DNA from: SYFT01 sp964471115
GTDB lineage: Bacteria > Acidobacteriota > Vicinamibacteria > Vicinamibacterales > SCN-69-37
Assembly: GCA_964471115.1 (NCBI GenBank)
Contig: CAYYFE010000016.1
Coordinates: 1-64,000, forward strand
Reading direction: 5' to 3'
DNA: 64,000 nucleotides
Part shown: positions 9,228 through 18,457 of the stretch, one piece after another
How the letters are laid out: each line of letters starts with the position of its first letter
How positions within the stretch are numbered: position 1 is the stretch's first letter
The notes under the pieces: generated by a model
Seen by the model: the letters and a program-made list of their open reading frames with translations, nothing else
Databases searched by the model: none
What the model was told of the DNA's origin: nothing
Position numbers and translations under genes: made by a program

Positions 9228-9275
9228 AGCACCCCAGCACCCCAGCACCCCAGCACCCCAGCACCCCAGCACCCC
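9228..9275. repeat. Family I 8-bp repeats (AGCACCCC), quadruplex-type on minus strand
   Basis: Six perfect copies of AGCACCCC end five bases before the stop codon of the next minus-strand gene (9282-9280). A C-rich stretch (9206-9227) precedes them. On the minus strand this gives GGGG separated by 4-nt spacers, a canonical G-quadruplex pattern. The minus strand is also the sense strand of the gene ending at 9280. Confidence 0.85.
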
Positions 9276-9279
9276 AGCA

Positions 9280-11160
9280 TCACCTGATCCGTATGTCCTG
9301 CCTCGTCTCGGTGCCCGTCGCGATCGTGACCCGGATGGCCGTGTCGTAGATCGTCGCCAGGAACTCGGGCCGTCGATGGTCATCGTTGTCGATGTCGTCG
9401 ACGGCGGCCAGACGGTAGTCGCCGGGCGGAAGGCCGGTGAAGGTGAACCGGCCGTCGGCCGCGGGCCGCAGGACGCGCTGGCGCGGCGACCCTGCGTGCC
9501 ACAGCGCGCGGTCGTCGGGAAAAACGACCAGGAAATAGTCGGAGACCGGCGCGCCCGATTCGGTGGAGAAGTGGCCGCTCAGTGAGGCCTGTGCGCGCGA
9601 GAGCACGATCTCGACACCGCTGATGGACCCGGTCGTGAACGTCAGCGGCCGATCGCGCAGGTCGCGCCCGTCGTGCATGACGCCTGACAGATGCCAGCCC
9701 GCCAGCGCGGGGGGCAGGGTCGCGATGACCTCGAACTCGCCGGACGTCAGGCCGTCCACCCGAAACGTGGCGTCCGCTTCCACCGCCACACTGCGCGTCG
9801 CGCCGGCCAGAACGGCCGTGCGCACCTGATGCCCGGGTGGCGTGATCGGCCGCACCTGCACACGAGCGCGCGTCCACGCGTCCGGTTCGAGCGTCGCGCC
9901 GGCGGCCACCAGGCGGCCGCTGAAGGTCTCGCCCTCGCGCAGTTGCAGGGTGACGCCCTCAATGTCGTGCCCCCCGACGATGAACTCGGTGGTGGCCCAT
10001 TGGGTGTTGCGGATGGAGTTGATCGAATATCCGCCGCCTGGAGCGGTCGTCACGCCACCGGCTCGCGCGGTCACCCGGTACGACCCCGGTGGGACATTGC
10101 GAATCCTGAACCGGCCGGCGGCATCCGGCATGTCCGTGCGCAGGGCCATCGAGGCGGCGATCGGGACGGGTGGCCCCAGGGCCTCGATCGACAACTGCGC
10201 GGCCGGTGTCGGCTGGCCATCAACACCCAGGACCACGCCGCTGATGGTGGATGAGGCGACCGCCGTGATGGTGAAGTCCACGCCCAGCCGTTCTTCACTC
10301 AGGCCCAGCGACACCGGCACGGCCAGTGCGGGCACGGCGGTACCGGGGAAGTACGTCGGCGCAAACGCTGCGAGCGGCCGGGACGCCGGCGACGCGCTGC
10401 CGGCGGGCGCGGTCCCCGTCACCGAGCGCGTGAGGGTGGCGGCGACGGCGTCGTACTCGCCCGCGCTGGCCGGGTCGAAATCACCGCGACCAATGGCCGG
10501 GTACGCGGCCACCAGGTAGCGATCGGGCGGCAGACCGTAGATCCGGTATCGCCCCTCATCGTCGGTTCGAATCGGCACGCTCGCGTCGATGATGGTGCCG
10601 CCGGCCTCGGCCATGCCCATCGGGACGACGCGCACTTCCGTGTCGGTCAGCGGTTGGCCGTTGGGCAATGTCAGCTGTCCCGCGATGACGCCGCCCCTGG
10701 GCAAGGTGATGGCCAGGTTCGTGACGCGCTGGCCTTCCGCAAGCACCAGTGTCGTGCCCTGCCGTCCGGGCCGCTTCGCCCCCCACGCGGTCGTCAGGTG
10801 CGCGGGTTTGGTCGCCGTCACCGTGTACCGTCCCGCGCCAACACCGGCGATGGCGAACTCGCCGTTGTCGCCGGTGACGACACTGCGGTTGGCGCCGGTG
10901 CCGACGTCGGTCAACGTGATGATGGCGCGACGCACCGCAGCGGGGGAGTCACCCGGTGTGGTCACTCGTCCGGCCACCACGGACGTGCCACGGGTGATTT
11001 GGGCAGGGATCGCGTCGCGTGCCGCCGATGTCGACACCGGAGGCGGTGGCGGAGGCGGGGGTGGAGGCGGGGGCGGCGGCACCTGCGCGAGTGCGGTGCC
11101 GGCCACGCCGCCACACAGCAGGGCCACCTGGAAAATCAGCAGCCACGCGCGACGGGTCAT
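9280..11160 (-). CDS. Secreted carboxypeptidase-regulatory-like domain protein
   Basis: 626 residues with a signal peptide (LLIFQVALLCGGVAGTALAQ), then a run of 14 prolines, then several beta-sandwich modules of the carboxypeptidase regulatory-like/CnaB type. Recognisable module motifs are VVAGRVTTPGDSPAAV, VTGDNGEFAIAGVGAGRYTV, RTDDEGRYRIYGLPPDRYLV, DAAGRFRIRNVPPGSYRV and ADGRFTFTGLPPGDYRLAAV. These domains are structural, and no enzymatic site is seen. Large paralogous families of such exported proteins are typical of Acidobacteria. Its ATG overlaps the TGA of the upstream gene by 4 bp (ATGA), so the two are translationally coupled. Confidence 0.85.
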   Translation of the reverse strand: MTRRAWLLIFQVALLCGGVAGTALAQVPPPPPPPPPPPPPPVSTSAARDAIPAQITRGTSVVAGRVTTPGDSPAAVRRAIITLTDVGTGANRSVVTGDNGEFAIAGVGAGRYTVTATKPAHLTTAWGAKRPGRQGTTLVLAEGQRVTNLAITLPRGGVIAGQLTLPNGQPLTDTEVRVVPMGMAEAGGTIIDASVPIRTDDEGRYRIYGLPPDRYLVAAYPAIGRGDFDPASAGEYDAVAATLTRSVTGTAPAGSASPASRPLAAFAPTYFPGTAVPALAVPVSLGLSEERLGVDFTITAVASSTISGVVLGVDGQPTPAAQLSIEALGPPVPIAASMALRTDMPDAAGRFRIRNVPPGSYRVTARAGGVTTAPGGGYSINSIRNTQWATTEFIVGGHDIEGVTLQLREGETFSGRLVAAGATLEPDAWTRARVQVRPITPPGHQVRTAVLAGATRSVAVEADATFRVDGLTSGEFEVIATLPPALAGWHLSGVMHDGRDLRDRPLTFTTGSISGVEIVLSRAQASLSGHFSTESGAPVSDYFLVVFPDDRALWHAGSPRQRVLRPAADGRFTFTGLPPGDYRLAAVDDIDNDDHRRPEFLATIYDTAIRVTIATGTETRQDIRIR

Positions 11161-13058
11161 CGCTGGTCTCCAGTCAGCCGCACGGTCACCGTGACCGTCG
11201 CGCCGGCGGTGAGGCGCGCGGCGGTCGCCTGGCGGGCCGCCGCCTCGATGAAGCGGTCATCCCCCAACCGGATCCGGTCTGCGGCCGGCACGGCGATGGC
11301 CAGATACTCGCCGGGCGGCAAACCCGTCATCCGCCACTGGCCGCGCGTGTCCGCCCCGGTGGTGCGGAACCGCAGTGAGGCCGCCGCCGCATACGGCCAC
11401 AGCGCTCGCGCTTCGGGAAACACCAGCACGACCGCGTCTTCCGCCGGCGTTCCGTCCGCGTGCACCACCGTGCCGGTCAGCGTGGTCGTCGCACGGGTCA
11501 GGGTGATGGTCACGCCGGTCACCGGCGTGCCGGGTTCCACCTCGAGTGGGGCGTTGAGCAGGTCGCGGCCGTTCCATTCGGCTCGGGCGATGCCGAACTG
11601 GGTGCCAATCAGGCCCGCCAGCATGTAGCGGCCGGGCAGCACGTTGGTCACCGTGAACGGGAGGGTCTCGGCGGTGACTGCCTTCGGTCGCTCGAGCGCG
11701 CTGATGCGCGGTCCGCCGAACGGCGAGAGGTCCACCGGTTCAAGCCGCACGGCGGGGACCAGCGGGCCCTCGCCGGCGACCGGCCCCGGGGTGTCGAGCT
11801 GCAACGTCCCAGAGACGGTCGTGGCCGGCTGAATCGGGACCATCAGATCTGCGATGGGCTCGCGGCCCACACTGACGGGCAGCGTGCCGACGCCATCGGG
11901 ACCGGACATCGTGTGGGTGGAGAGCATGACGCCGTTGCCGGCACTCTGGTTGATGAACCCGCTGTTGACGTTCGCGGGCAGCCACCGTCGCACCGAGGAG
12001 GCCAGCTGCGCCGCAAGATACGACGCCGTGCGGCCGGCAATGAGCAGATAGTCGCCTTCCGGGACGGCGTCGAATGTGAACACACCTTCGGCGTTTGTCT
12101 GCGTGAGCGCCGCATCAGTGCCTGCGACCAGTGCGGTGTCGCCCGAGGGCACGAGGCGTACGGTCATGCGCGTGACCGTGTCGGCAGGACCCACGAGCCG
12201 CCCGGTCACCCGCACCGTCGACACCAGGAGCAGTTGGACATCAATGCCTGCCCGTCGTTCCCCGGCCTTCAGCGTGAGCACGGTGCCGTCCTCGATCCGG
12301 CGCGCCGAGGGGTAAAACGCCCCGGCGAATGCCCGGCCGCTGCTGCCGTCGCCGATGGCGCCGAAGAGGGTGGATCCCACGCCGTCCTCGCCGCGAATGA
12401 CGGGAGGCGTCGGCGCCGGCACCAGCGCGCTGCTGGTGGTGCCGCCCACCGAGGTGGTCCGCGCGGGCGTGCCCACCGCCGCGGCATCGGCCGGGACGGT
12501 CAGGGCGATGTGCGGCGCGTGCACGAGGTAGTCGCCGGGGGGCAGTTCTCCGAAGCGCCAGGCCCCGCGGTCGTCCGTCTGCGTCGACGCGACGTACGCC
12601 CAGCGCGCGGCGCGGCCCACGATGGCCCGTCTGAGCAGTTGCACCGGGCCTTCGACGATCGCTTCGCCGCGGTCGTCGATGAGTGACCCGGACAGCGACG
12701 CCGTGCGCCACATCCGCACGTTGATGTCGGTGCGCCACTCGCCGTCCTTCAGCGACACGCGGCCCGGCAGCGGGTCACCGGGCCGTCGGCCGTATCCGCC
12801 GTCGAGATACCCGGCCGATGCGGTTGACACGATGTACGCATCGCCGGCCGGCAGTCCGGTGAAGATGAACCGGCCGGAGGCATCCGTCACCTTGCGCGGC
12901 AAGCCCTGGACCTGCACGAAGACCCCGGACAGCGCCGCCCCGGTCTCGCCGTCGGTCACCACGCCGCTGATGGCGCCGGTGGCCGGCGGTGACGGCTGGG
13001 GCGCTTGTGCCGAGACGCCCACGGCCGCCGCCAGCACACACACTGCAATGAGTCGCAT
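11157..13058 (-). CDS. Secreted carboxypeptidase-regulatory-like domain protein, paralogue of next gene
   Basis: 633 residues from ATG 13058, chosen because it begins a clear signal peptide (MRLIAVCVLAAAVGVSAQ); the open frame up to 13538 runs across the divergent gene and is rejected. Repeated modules carry the same signature as the downstream protein: AISGVVTDGETGAALSGV, DASGRFIFTGLPAGDAYIV, DDRGAWRFGELPPGDYLV, NAEGVFTFDAVPEGDYLLI, TRGQWRMTGLPPGEYLAI. The two genes are tandem paralogues in one operon. They are divergent from gamma-glutamyltransferase, with 91 bp between start codons. The role is presumably an envelope or extracellular scaffold; nothing more specific can be said. Confidence 0.85.
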   Translation of the reverse strand: MRLIAVCVLAAAVGVSAQAPQPSPPATGAISGVVTDGETGAALSGVFVQVQGLPRKVTDASGRFIFTGLPAGDAYIVSTASAGYLDGGYGRRPGDPLPGRVSLKDGEWRTDINVRMWRTASLSGSLIDDRGEAIVEGPVQLLRRAIVGRAARWAYVASTQTDDRGAWRFGELPPGDYLVHAPHIALTVPADAAAVGTPARTTSVGGTTSSALVPAPTPPVIRGEDGVGSTLFGAIGDGSSGRAFAGAFYPSARRIEDGTVLTLKAGERRAGIDVQLLLVSTVRVTGRLVGPADTVTRMTVRLVPSGDTALVAGTDAALTQTNAEGVFTFDAVPEGDYLLIAGRTASYLAAQLASSVRRWLPANVNSGFINQSAGNGVMLSTHTMSGPDGVGTLPVSVGREPIADLMVPIQPATTVSGTLQLDTPGPVAGEGPLVPAVRLEPVDLSPFGGPRISALERPKAVTAETLPFTVTNVLPGRYMLAGLIGTQFGIARAEWNGRDLLNAPLEVEPGTPVTGVTITLTRATTTLTGTVVHADGTPAEDAVVLVFPEARALWPYAAAASLRFRTTGADTRGQWRMTGLPPGEYLAIAVPAADRIRLGDDRFIEAAARQATAARLTAGATVTVTVRLTGDQR

Positions 13059-13149
13059 CCCGAGGGCATTAGACACCGCCCGGGGCGGGATGGCCCACCT
13101 CCGCCAAGGCTTCGGCGGGGCAAGCCCCAGCACCACTACAATCGCCCGT

Positions 13150-15039
13150 ATGCGCGCACTCACTCTGCTGGTGGCCGGTGTCTTCCTCCTGCTGATCGCT
13201 CCTGTGACGGCCCAGCGGCCGCCGGTGATGGGCCGCAATGCGGCGGTGTCCGCCGGACATCCACTGGTGACGTCAGCCGCCATGGAGATCCTGCAGGCAG
13301 GCGGCAACGCGTTTGACGCGGGGGTCGCCGCCATGTTCGTCGGCGGCGTGGTGGAACAGGATCTGTACGGCCTGGGCGGCGAAGGACTCGTGCTGGTGTA
13401 CCCGAAGTCGGAGGGCACGGTGACCTCGGTCGTGGGGCAGGGCTGGGCGCCGAGAGGCGCCACCATCGACTGGTACACCTCGCGCGGTCGCACGCTGGAA
13501 GGTGAGGGGCTGGACCCGGTCGTTGTCCCCGGCGCCATTCATGCCGCGCTGACCGTACTCGAACGGTGGGGCACCATGACGGTCGCGCAGGTCACGCGAC
13601 GAGCCGTGGAATATGCGCGCGACGGCTTTGCCCTGCGCCCGCGCACCGCCCGCGCCATCGTGGGCCAGCGGCGCTTCATCGATCGGTGGCCCACCAATCA
13701 GCAGATGTGGCGCAAGAGTGACGGCAGCGACTACGAGGCCGGTGACACGATCACCATGCCCGACCTGGCGGCCACCCTGCAGAAGCTCGTGGACGCCGAG
13801 CGGCAGGCGTCCGCCGCGGGCCGCGCGGCCGGCATCACCGCGGCGCGCGACCGGTTCTACAAGGGCGACATCGCCAAGGAAATCGTCGCGTTCCTCCAGC
13901 AACACGGGATGCCGTGGGATGTCAGTGACTTCGCCGAGTTCTACTCACGCGTCGAGCCGGCCACCTCGATCACCTATCGCGGGTATCAGGTCTACAAGCA
14001 GGGCTTCAATTCGCAGGGCCCCTCCATGTTGCAGGCCCTGAACATCCTCGAGACCTACGACCTGCGGCAGCTGGGCCACAACTCCGCGGATTACCTGCAC
14101 GTGGTGACCGAAGCGCTCAAGATGGGCTACGCGGATCGGGACACGTACTATGCCGATCCGCAGTTCGTGGACGTTCCCGCTACGGGACTGTTGTCGAAGG
14201 GGTACGCGAAGCAGCGGGCGTCGCAGATCGACATGGCGCGCGCGCAGACCGAGCAGGTGGCCGGCGATCCGCTGCCGTTTGACGACAAGGTCAAGTCCTG
14301 GGGGTATTGGCGGGCAGGGCACGTGGCGGCGGGTGGCGGCGAGTGGCAGCAAATGGCGGCGAGTGGCGGGGAGTTGCGGCAAGTGGCGGCGAGTGGCGGC
14401 GAGGGTGGAGCAGTGCGGCCGGGGGACGCGGACCCGTCGCTCAAGGACACGACGCACATTGCGATCATCGACAGGGACGGCAACGTGTTTGATGCGACGC
14501 CGTCGGGCGGCTGGATCACGGGCGGTGTGGTCGCCGGCAACACCGGCATCGGATTGTCGACCCGCGGGGAGCAGTTCTGGCTCGATCGCACGCGCGCGGC
14601 CCAGCTGCGCCCGCGGTCCCGGCCGCGCTACACCCTGACACCCAGCCTCGTGCTGCGCAACGGCCAGCCCGTGATGGCCATCGGCACCCCCGGTGGCGAC
14701 AACCAGGAGCAGACCATTCTGCAGACGCTGCTCAACGTCCTGGAATTCCAGGACCGCTGGTATCCCAACCTGCACACGGCGTTCGAACTGCCGCGCCTGC
14801 AGACGTTCCACTTCCTCGGGTCATTCTGGCCGCACCGGATCGACGCCAACCGGCTCGACCTGGAAACGGGCATCGCACCCGACGTGCTGGAATCCCTCAA
14901 GGCGCGCGGGCACAACGTGCGTTTCGTGCCCGCGCTGTCGATCAGCGGTTGCGCGACCGCCGTGTGGATCGATCCGCGCACCGGCACTCGCATCGCCGGC
15001 GCCGACCCGCGCCGCGACTGCTACGCGGCAGCGTATTGA
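13150..15039 (+). CDS. ggt: Gamma-glutamyltransferase, exported
   Basis: 629 residues from ATG 13150, which begins a signal peptide (MRALTLLVAGVFLLLIAPVTAQ). The enzyme is an N-terminal-nucleophile hydrolase/transferase that cleaves gamma-glutamyl bonds, for example in glutathione, outside the cytoplasm. Conserved blocks: MGRNAAVSAGHPLVTSAAM, GGNAFDAGVAAMF, the DTTHIAIIDRDGN autoprocessing site with Thr434 as predicted nucleophile, and GTPGGDNQEQTILQTLLNV near the end. Just before the nucleophile, residues about 391-421 consist of a degenerate 10-residue repeat (AASGGELRQV type) encoded by 10-bp family D units. This lies at the end of the large subunit, where proteolysis and flexibility are expected, so activity may be kept. 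Confidence 0.92.
   Translation: MRALTLLVAGVFLLLIAPVTAQRPPVMGRNAAVSAGHPLVTSAAMEILQAGGNAFDAGVAAMFVGGVVEQDLYGLGGEGLVLVYPKSEGTVTSVVGQGWAPRGATIDWYTSRGRTLEGEGLDPVVVPGAIHAALTVLERWGTMTVAQVTRRAVEYARDGFALRPRTARAIVGQRRFIDRWPTNQQMWRKSDGSDYEAGDTITMPDLAATLQKLVDAERQASAAGRAAGITAARDRFYKGDIAKEIVAFLQQHGMPWDVSDFAEFYSRVEPATSITYRGYQVYKQGFNSQGPSMLQALNILETYDLRQLGHNSADYLHVVTEALKMGYADRDTYYADPQFVDVPATGLLSKGYAKQRASQIDMARAQTEQVAGDPLPFDDKVKSWGYWRAGHVAAGGGEWQQMAASGGELRQVAASGGEGGAVRPGDADPSLKDTTHIAIIDRDGNVFDATPSGGWITGGVVAGNTGIGLSTRGEQFWLDRTRAAQLRPRSRPRYTLTPSLVLRNGQPVMAIGTPGGDNQEQTILQTLLNVLEFQDRWYPNLHTAFELPRLQTFHFLGSFWPHRIDANRLDLETGIAPDVLESLKARGHNVRFVPALSISGCATAVWIDPRTGTRIAGADPRRDCYAAAY
14322..14405 (+). repeat. Family D 10-bp repeats inside gamma-glutamyltransferase
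   Basis: About eight 10-bp units of consensus GAGTGGCGGC, each with few substitutions. Three units span 30 bp, so the array reads as a 10-residue repeat without shifting frame. The same unit, in the same orientation relative to transcription, occurs at 34601-34650 and 41181-41240. Confidence 0.85.
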
Positions 15040-15043
15040 CGGA

Positions 15044-15272
15044 TCAGCACAGTAGGCATGGAGGCATGGAGAAATGCCAGCGGGCAGGTCACGCCGGCCG
15101 ACCGCTGGCGCCGCCGCAGGCGGCGACGTGCGAGGAGCGCACCCACGGGTGAATGACGTGGTCAGTTGACGCAGTCGTCATTCACCCGCGGGTGCGCTCC
15201 TCGCACGAGGCCCGACTAAGTCGGGCTCCAGCGGTCGGCCGGCGTGACCCTCCCAGCCCTCCAATGCTCCTG
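15044..15272. repeat. Nested inverted-repeat element, possible four-way junction
   Basis: The 244-bp gap between convergent genes is occupied by a compound inverted repeat. A 22-bp outer stem is perfect (15087-15108 with 15228-15249). An inner 30-bp stem has one mismatch (15128-15157 with 15177-15206) and a 19-nt loop. Between the two stems, each side has its own hairpin: CGCCGCC/GGCGGCG at 15109-15125 and CCCGAC/GTCGGG at 15211-15225. Imperfect pairing continues outward (15060-15071 with 15259-15270). The left end, 15044-15071, matches 59227-59254 at 24 of 28 positions. It may act as a bidirectional terminator, a dispersed repeat or a structured RNA. No coding potential was seen. Confidence 0.8.
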
Positions 15273-15283
15273 TGAAATTGCTC

Positions 15284-18200
15284 TTACCGCCCCCGGTACT
15301 GCCACAGCCCTTCCTTCAGCATCTTGAGGGCTTCGTCGACCGCGGTCTGCAGTTCGCGGTCGAAGCCCTTGAGTTCGTCCTCGGGCGTGTTCTCGACCCA
15401 CACGTCGGGCGCCACGCCGAAGTTCTCGAGGTTGATGCCGTAGTTGTTGGGCCGCTCGGGGTCGTAGGTCACCACGAGTGAGCCGGGCGTGCGGATCGAT
15501 CCGCCGTTGATGAGCGCGTACGACCCGGTCGCGATGACCGCGGCCGACGTGGGATTGCCCACGATACGGCCGAGCCCGAGGTCGCGGAACGCCTGGGGCG
15601 TCACCTCCGAGTCCGACGCCGATCGCCAGTTGATCATCATGACCTTCGGTCCCGCGATGGCCTGGCGCGGCCGTCGTCCCCACTCGGGCGCGCCCCAGCG
15701 GTTGTTCCAGTATTCGTACGGGCGCCGCTCGAGGATGTCGATGATTTCCTGGTCGGTGTTGCCGCCGCCGTTGTACCGGATGTCGACGATGATGCCCTTG
15801 GCGTTCCAGAACTGATTGATCTCGTTGCGGAACTTCTCGAGCGAGGGCTGGTTCATCGCCTGGATGTGCACGTAGGCGATTTCGCCGTTGGTGGCCTTGG
15901 TCACGAACTCGCGGTTCTTCGCCACCCACGCGTCGTATTTCAGGGTGTTGAGCGAGGAGACCGACTGGATGCGCAGGTCGCGCGTGTTGGCGCCGGCCGC
16001 CGTGTCGGCCACCGTCACCTGCACGTACTCGTTGAGCGGCGAGTTGAGCAGCGTCCAGTAGTTGTCGCCCGCGCGCACCGGCGTGCCGTCAATCGCCAGC
16101 ACGAAGTCGCCCACCTTGACGTTCAGCCATTCCTTGTCGGCCGGGCCGTTCGGGTAGATGTGCGTGACCTTGTACCGTCCGCCTTCGGGCGCGAGTTCGA
16201 GGCCCAGATACCGCGTCTGATATTCGGACGGCTGCGGGTCACTGTCGGGGCCGCTCACGCCGGTGTGGGACGCGTTGAGTTCGCCAATCATCTCGTTGGC
16301 CAGGTCGTACACGTCTTCGTTGGCGCCCACGTACTTGAGCAGCGGCTCGTATTTCGCCTTGATGGCGTTCCAGTCCTTGCCGTGCATCTTTTCGTCGTAG
16401 AAGCGGTACTTCATCACCCGCCACGACTCGTCGAGGATCTGGGCCCATTCCTGGCGCTGATCCACACGCACGTTCACCGTGAACGGCACGCGTGTGCGCC
16501 GCCGCTGGCCGGTCATTTCCATGTGCCAGAGTTCGTTGTTCTCGGTGAAGAACACACGCCGCCGATCGGCGGTGGGCGTCAGCCCGGCAAAGGCGCCTGC
16601 CGCCAGGCGCTGGCGATCCTGCCCGTCGATCCCCACAGAGAAGAGCGCGGGACCCTGATCGTCACGTGACCGGAAGTACACCGTGCGTCCGTCCGTCGAC
16701 AGGAAGAAGCCCTGGACCGGGTTCGTGCCCGACGTGATGGCCACCGCCCGACGGTCGATGCGTGTCAGGTTCGGCGTCGTCAACGGCGCCGCCGCAGCCG
16801 CCGCGCCGGCGCCTCCGCCCCCGCCGCCGCGACCAGCCGACGCCCGTCGCAGGCGTTCCTTGACGACCGGGTCGTTGGGATCCTCGGTCAGGCGTGCCAG
16901 CGGCAGGACGAACAACTGCGCCGTTCCGGCATTGCGGTCGCTCACGAAGACCACGCGGCTGCCGTCCGGGGTGACAACGCCCTGGGTGTCGGTCCACGGG
17001 TTCTGCGTCACGTTCAGTTCGCGGCGCGTGGCCACCTCCATGAGGAAGACATCCGCGTTCTGGTCGCGATCGCGCTTCGTGTACACCAGCCAGTTCCCGT
17101 CGGGCGACCACCCGCTCACCTGATACCCGCCGGCGATGTTGTAGCCCAGCTCGGTGGTCGCGCCCGTCTCGACCACGGTGACGAACAGGCGGTTGTTGGC
17201 CACCCACGCCAGGCGCGACGAGTCGGGCGAGAACCCGGCAATGGTCTTGAACGATTCGTGGGTGGTCAGCTTGCGGTTGGTCCGCGCCTCACGGTCGTAC
17301 ACCCAGATCTCTTCTTCCTTCGATTCATCGGAGGTGTAGGCCAGCCAGCGGCCGTTGGGCGCAAACGTCTGATTGCGCTGCCGCCACGAGTTGGAGGTGA
17401 CCTGCTGCTTCTCGCCGAACTCCGGATCGGACGGCACGATGAAGACTTCGCCGCGGCTGTCGATGGCCGCGTAGTCGCCGTCGGGGGTGATGGAGAAGCC
17501 ATCGGGACGATTCTGGACCTGCACGGTGCGCGTCAGGTTGCGCTGCCGGTCGAACGCGATGTCGATGACCACGCGCGTGGGCGTCCGCTGACCAACCTTC
17601 AGCGTCCAGACCTCGAAGTCGTTCTCGTAGGCGATGGTCGTCCCATCCGGGCTCATCGACGGGAACTGCACCCCATCGTCGCTGTGGGAGGTGACCTGCG
17701 CGGGGGCGCCGCCGGTGGGCGCGATTCGCCAGATGTTGAAGTGGCCGCTGCGCTCGGAGGCGAAGTAGATCTGGCCGTCCGATCCCCACATCGGATACAC
17801 GTCCTGCGTGAAGTTCCGGTATTCCTTCAGATTGGTGTCGGTCAGCCGCGTGATGCGCTGGGTCTTGAGGTCCTGAATCCAGATGTCGTCCGAGCGATTC
17901 CCGCGATAACCCTTGCGCCAGTAGCTGCCGCCCATCCGGTTGAAGGCCAGCATCGTGCCGTCGCGGTTCAGCATGCCCTGCACGCCGCCGTCGATGGGCA
18001 GGGGCGTCGGCAGACCGCCGTCGACCGGCACGATGTGCAGCGGACTGCGCCACGGACTCACCGACTGGTTCGTCGCCACGATGACGCCCTTGCCGTCCGG
18101 CGTCCAGTTGAGCACCGTCTCCGGCGTCGTGGCTAAGGTGAGCTGGCGGGGTTCACCGCCCGTCGCCGGGATCAGAAACACGTCGGTGTTGCCGAAGCGA

Positions 18201-18442
18201 TCCGACGTAAACGCGACCCACCGGCCGTCGGGGGACAGTCGCGGGAACACGTCGCGGGCGACGTGCGCCGTCAGCCGCTGCGGACTGGACCCGTTCTCGT
18301 TCGCGATCCAGATGTCGCCGTGATAGCTGAACACCAGCTTGCCCTGCGACACATGGGGATAACGCGCGAACTTGATCGGTTCGGCCCACGCCGTGGCGGT
18401 GACCAGGAGGGCGGCGATGAGAAGCGTCAGGGGTCGAGTCAT
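15284..18442 (-). CDS. Tricorn-type S41 protease, exported
   Basis: 1052 residues with an N-terminal signal peptide (LTLLIAALLVTATAWA). The first 600 residues are WD40/TolB-like propeller repeats (SPDGRWVAFTSDR, MSPDGTTIAYENDF, SWSPDGNWLVYTKRD, TPDGSRVVFVSDR) forming the two substrate-gating propellers. A tricorn C1 domain follows with FYDEKMHGKDW, whose His is the expected catalytic residue. Then come a PDZ domain (GDFVLAIDGTPVRAGDN) and the S41 core with DIRYNGGGNTD and NWRSASDSE, whose Ser is the likely nucleophile. It should degrade peptides in the periplasm or outside the cell. It begins 15 bp after the AbgT transporter gene and is probably cotranscribed with it. A Gly-rich loop (AGRGGGGGGAGAAAAAAP) separates the propellers. 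Confidence 0.92.
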   Translation of the reverse strand: MTRPLTLLIAALLVTATAWAEPIKFARYPHVSQGKLVFSYHGDIWIANENGSSPQRLTAHVARDVFPRLSPDGRWVAFTSDRFGNTDVFLIPATGGEPRQLTLATTPETVLNWTPDGKGVIVATNQSVSPWRSPLHIVPVDGGLPTPLPIDGGVQGMLNRDGTMLAFNRMGGSYWRKGYRGNRSDDIWIQDLKTQRITRLTDTNLKEYRNFTQDVYPMWGSDGQIYFASERSGHFNIWRIAPTGGAPAQVTSHSDDGVQFPSMSPDGTTIAYENDFEVWTLKVGQRTPTRVVIDIAFDRQRNLTRTVQVQNRPDGFSITPDGDYAAIDSRGEVFIVPSDPEFGEKQQVTSNSWRQRNQTFAPNGRWLAYTSDESKEEEIWVYDREARTNRKLTTHESFKTIAGFSPDSSRLAWVANNRLFVTVVETGATTELGYNIAGGYQVSGWSPDGNWLVYTKRDRDQNADVFLMEVATRRELNVTQNPWTDTQGVVTPDGSRVVFVSDRNAGTAQLFVLPLARLTEDPNDPVVKERLRRASAGRGGGGGGAGAAAAAAPLTTPNLTRIDRRAVAITSGTNPVQGFFLSTDGRTVYFRSRDDQGPALFSVGIDGQDRQRLAAGAFAGLTPTADRRRVFFTENNELWHMEMTGQRRRTRVPFTVNVRVDQRQEWAQILDESWRVMKYRFYDEKMHGKDWNAIKAKYEPLLKYVGANEDVYDLANEMIGELNASHTGVSGPDSDPQPSEYQTRYLGLELAPEGGRYKVTHIYPNGPADKEWLNVKVGDFVLAIDGTPVRAGDNYWTLLNSPLNEYVQVTVADTAAGANTRDLRIQSVSSLNTLKYDAWVAKNREFVTKATNGEIAYVHIQAMNQPSLEKFRNEINQFWNAKGIIVDIRYNGGGNTDQEIIDILERRPYEYWNNRWGAPEWGRRPRQAIAGPKVMMINWRSASDSEVTPQAFRDLGLGRIVGNPTSAAVIATGSYALINGGSIRTPGSLVVTYDPERPNNYGINLENFGVAPDVWVENTPEDELKGFDRELQTAVDEALKMLKEGLWQYRGR

Positions 18443-18457
18443 GGCAGGTCTCTCCGT

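Noticed and set aside
8690..9275. Diversity-generating retroelement, because the four-helix-bundle protein resembles Avd
   Set aside because: No reverse transcriptase, template repeat or variable repeat is present in the neighbourhood.
8718..9383. 221-residue form of the four-helix-bundle protein
   Set aside because: The N-terminal extension (VLGCWGAG repeats) is just the translation of the family I array; the recognisable domain starts at ATG 9116.
12622..13149. N-terminal extension of gamma-glutamyltransferase
   Set aside because: It overlaps the divergent regulatory-like-domain gene on the other strand and lacks a signal peptide, while ATG 13150 begins a clear one.
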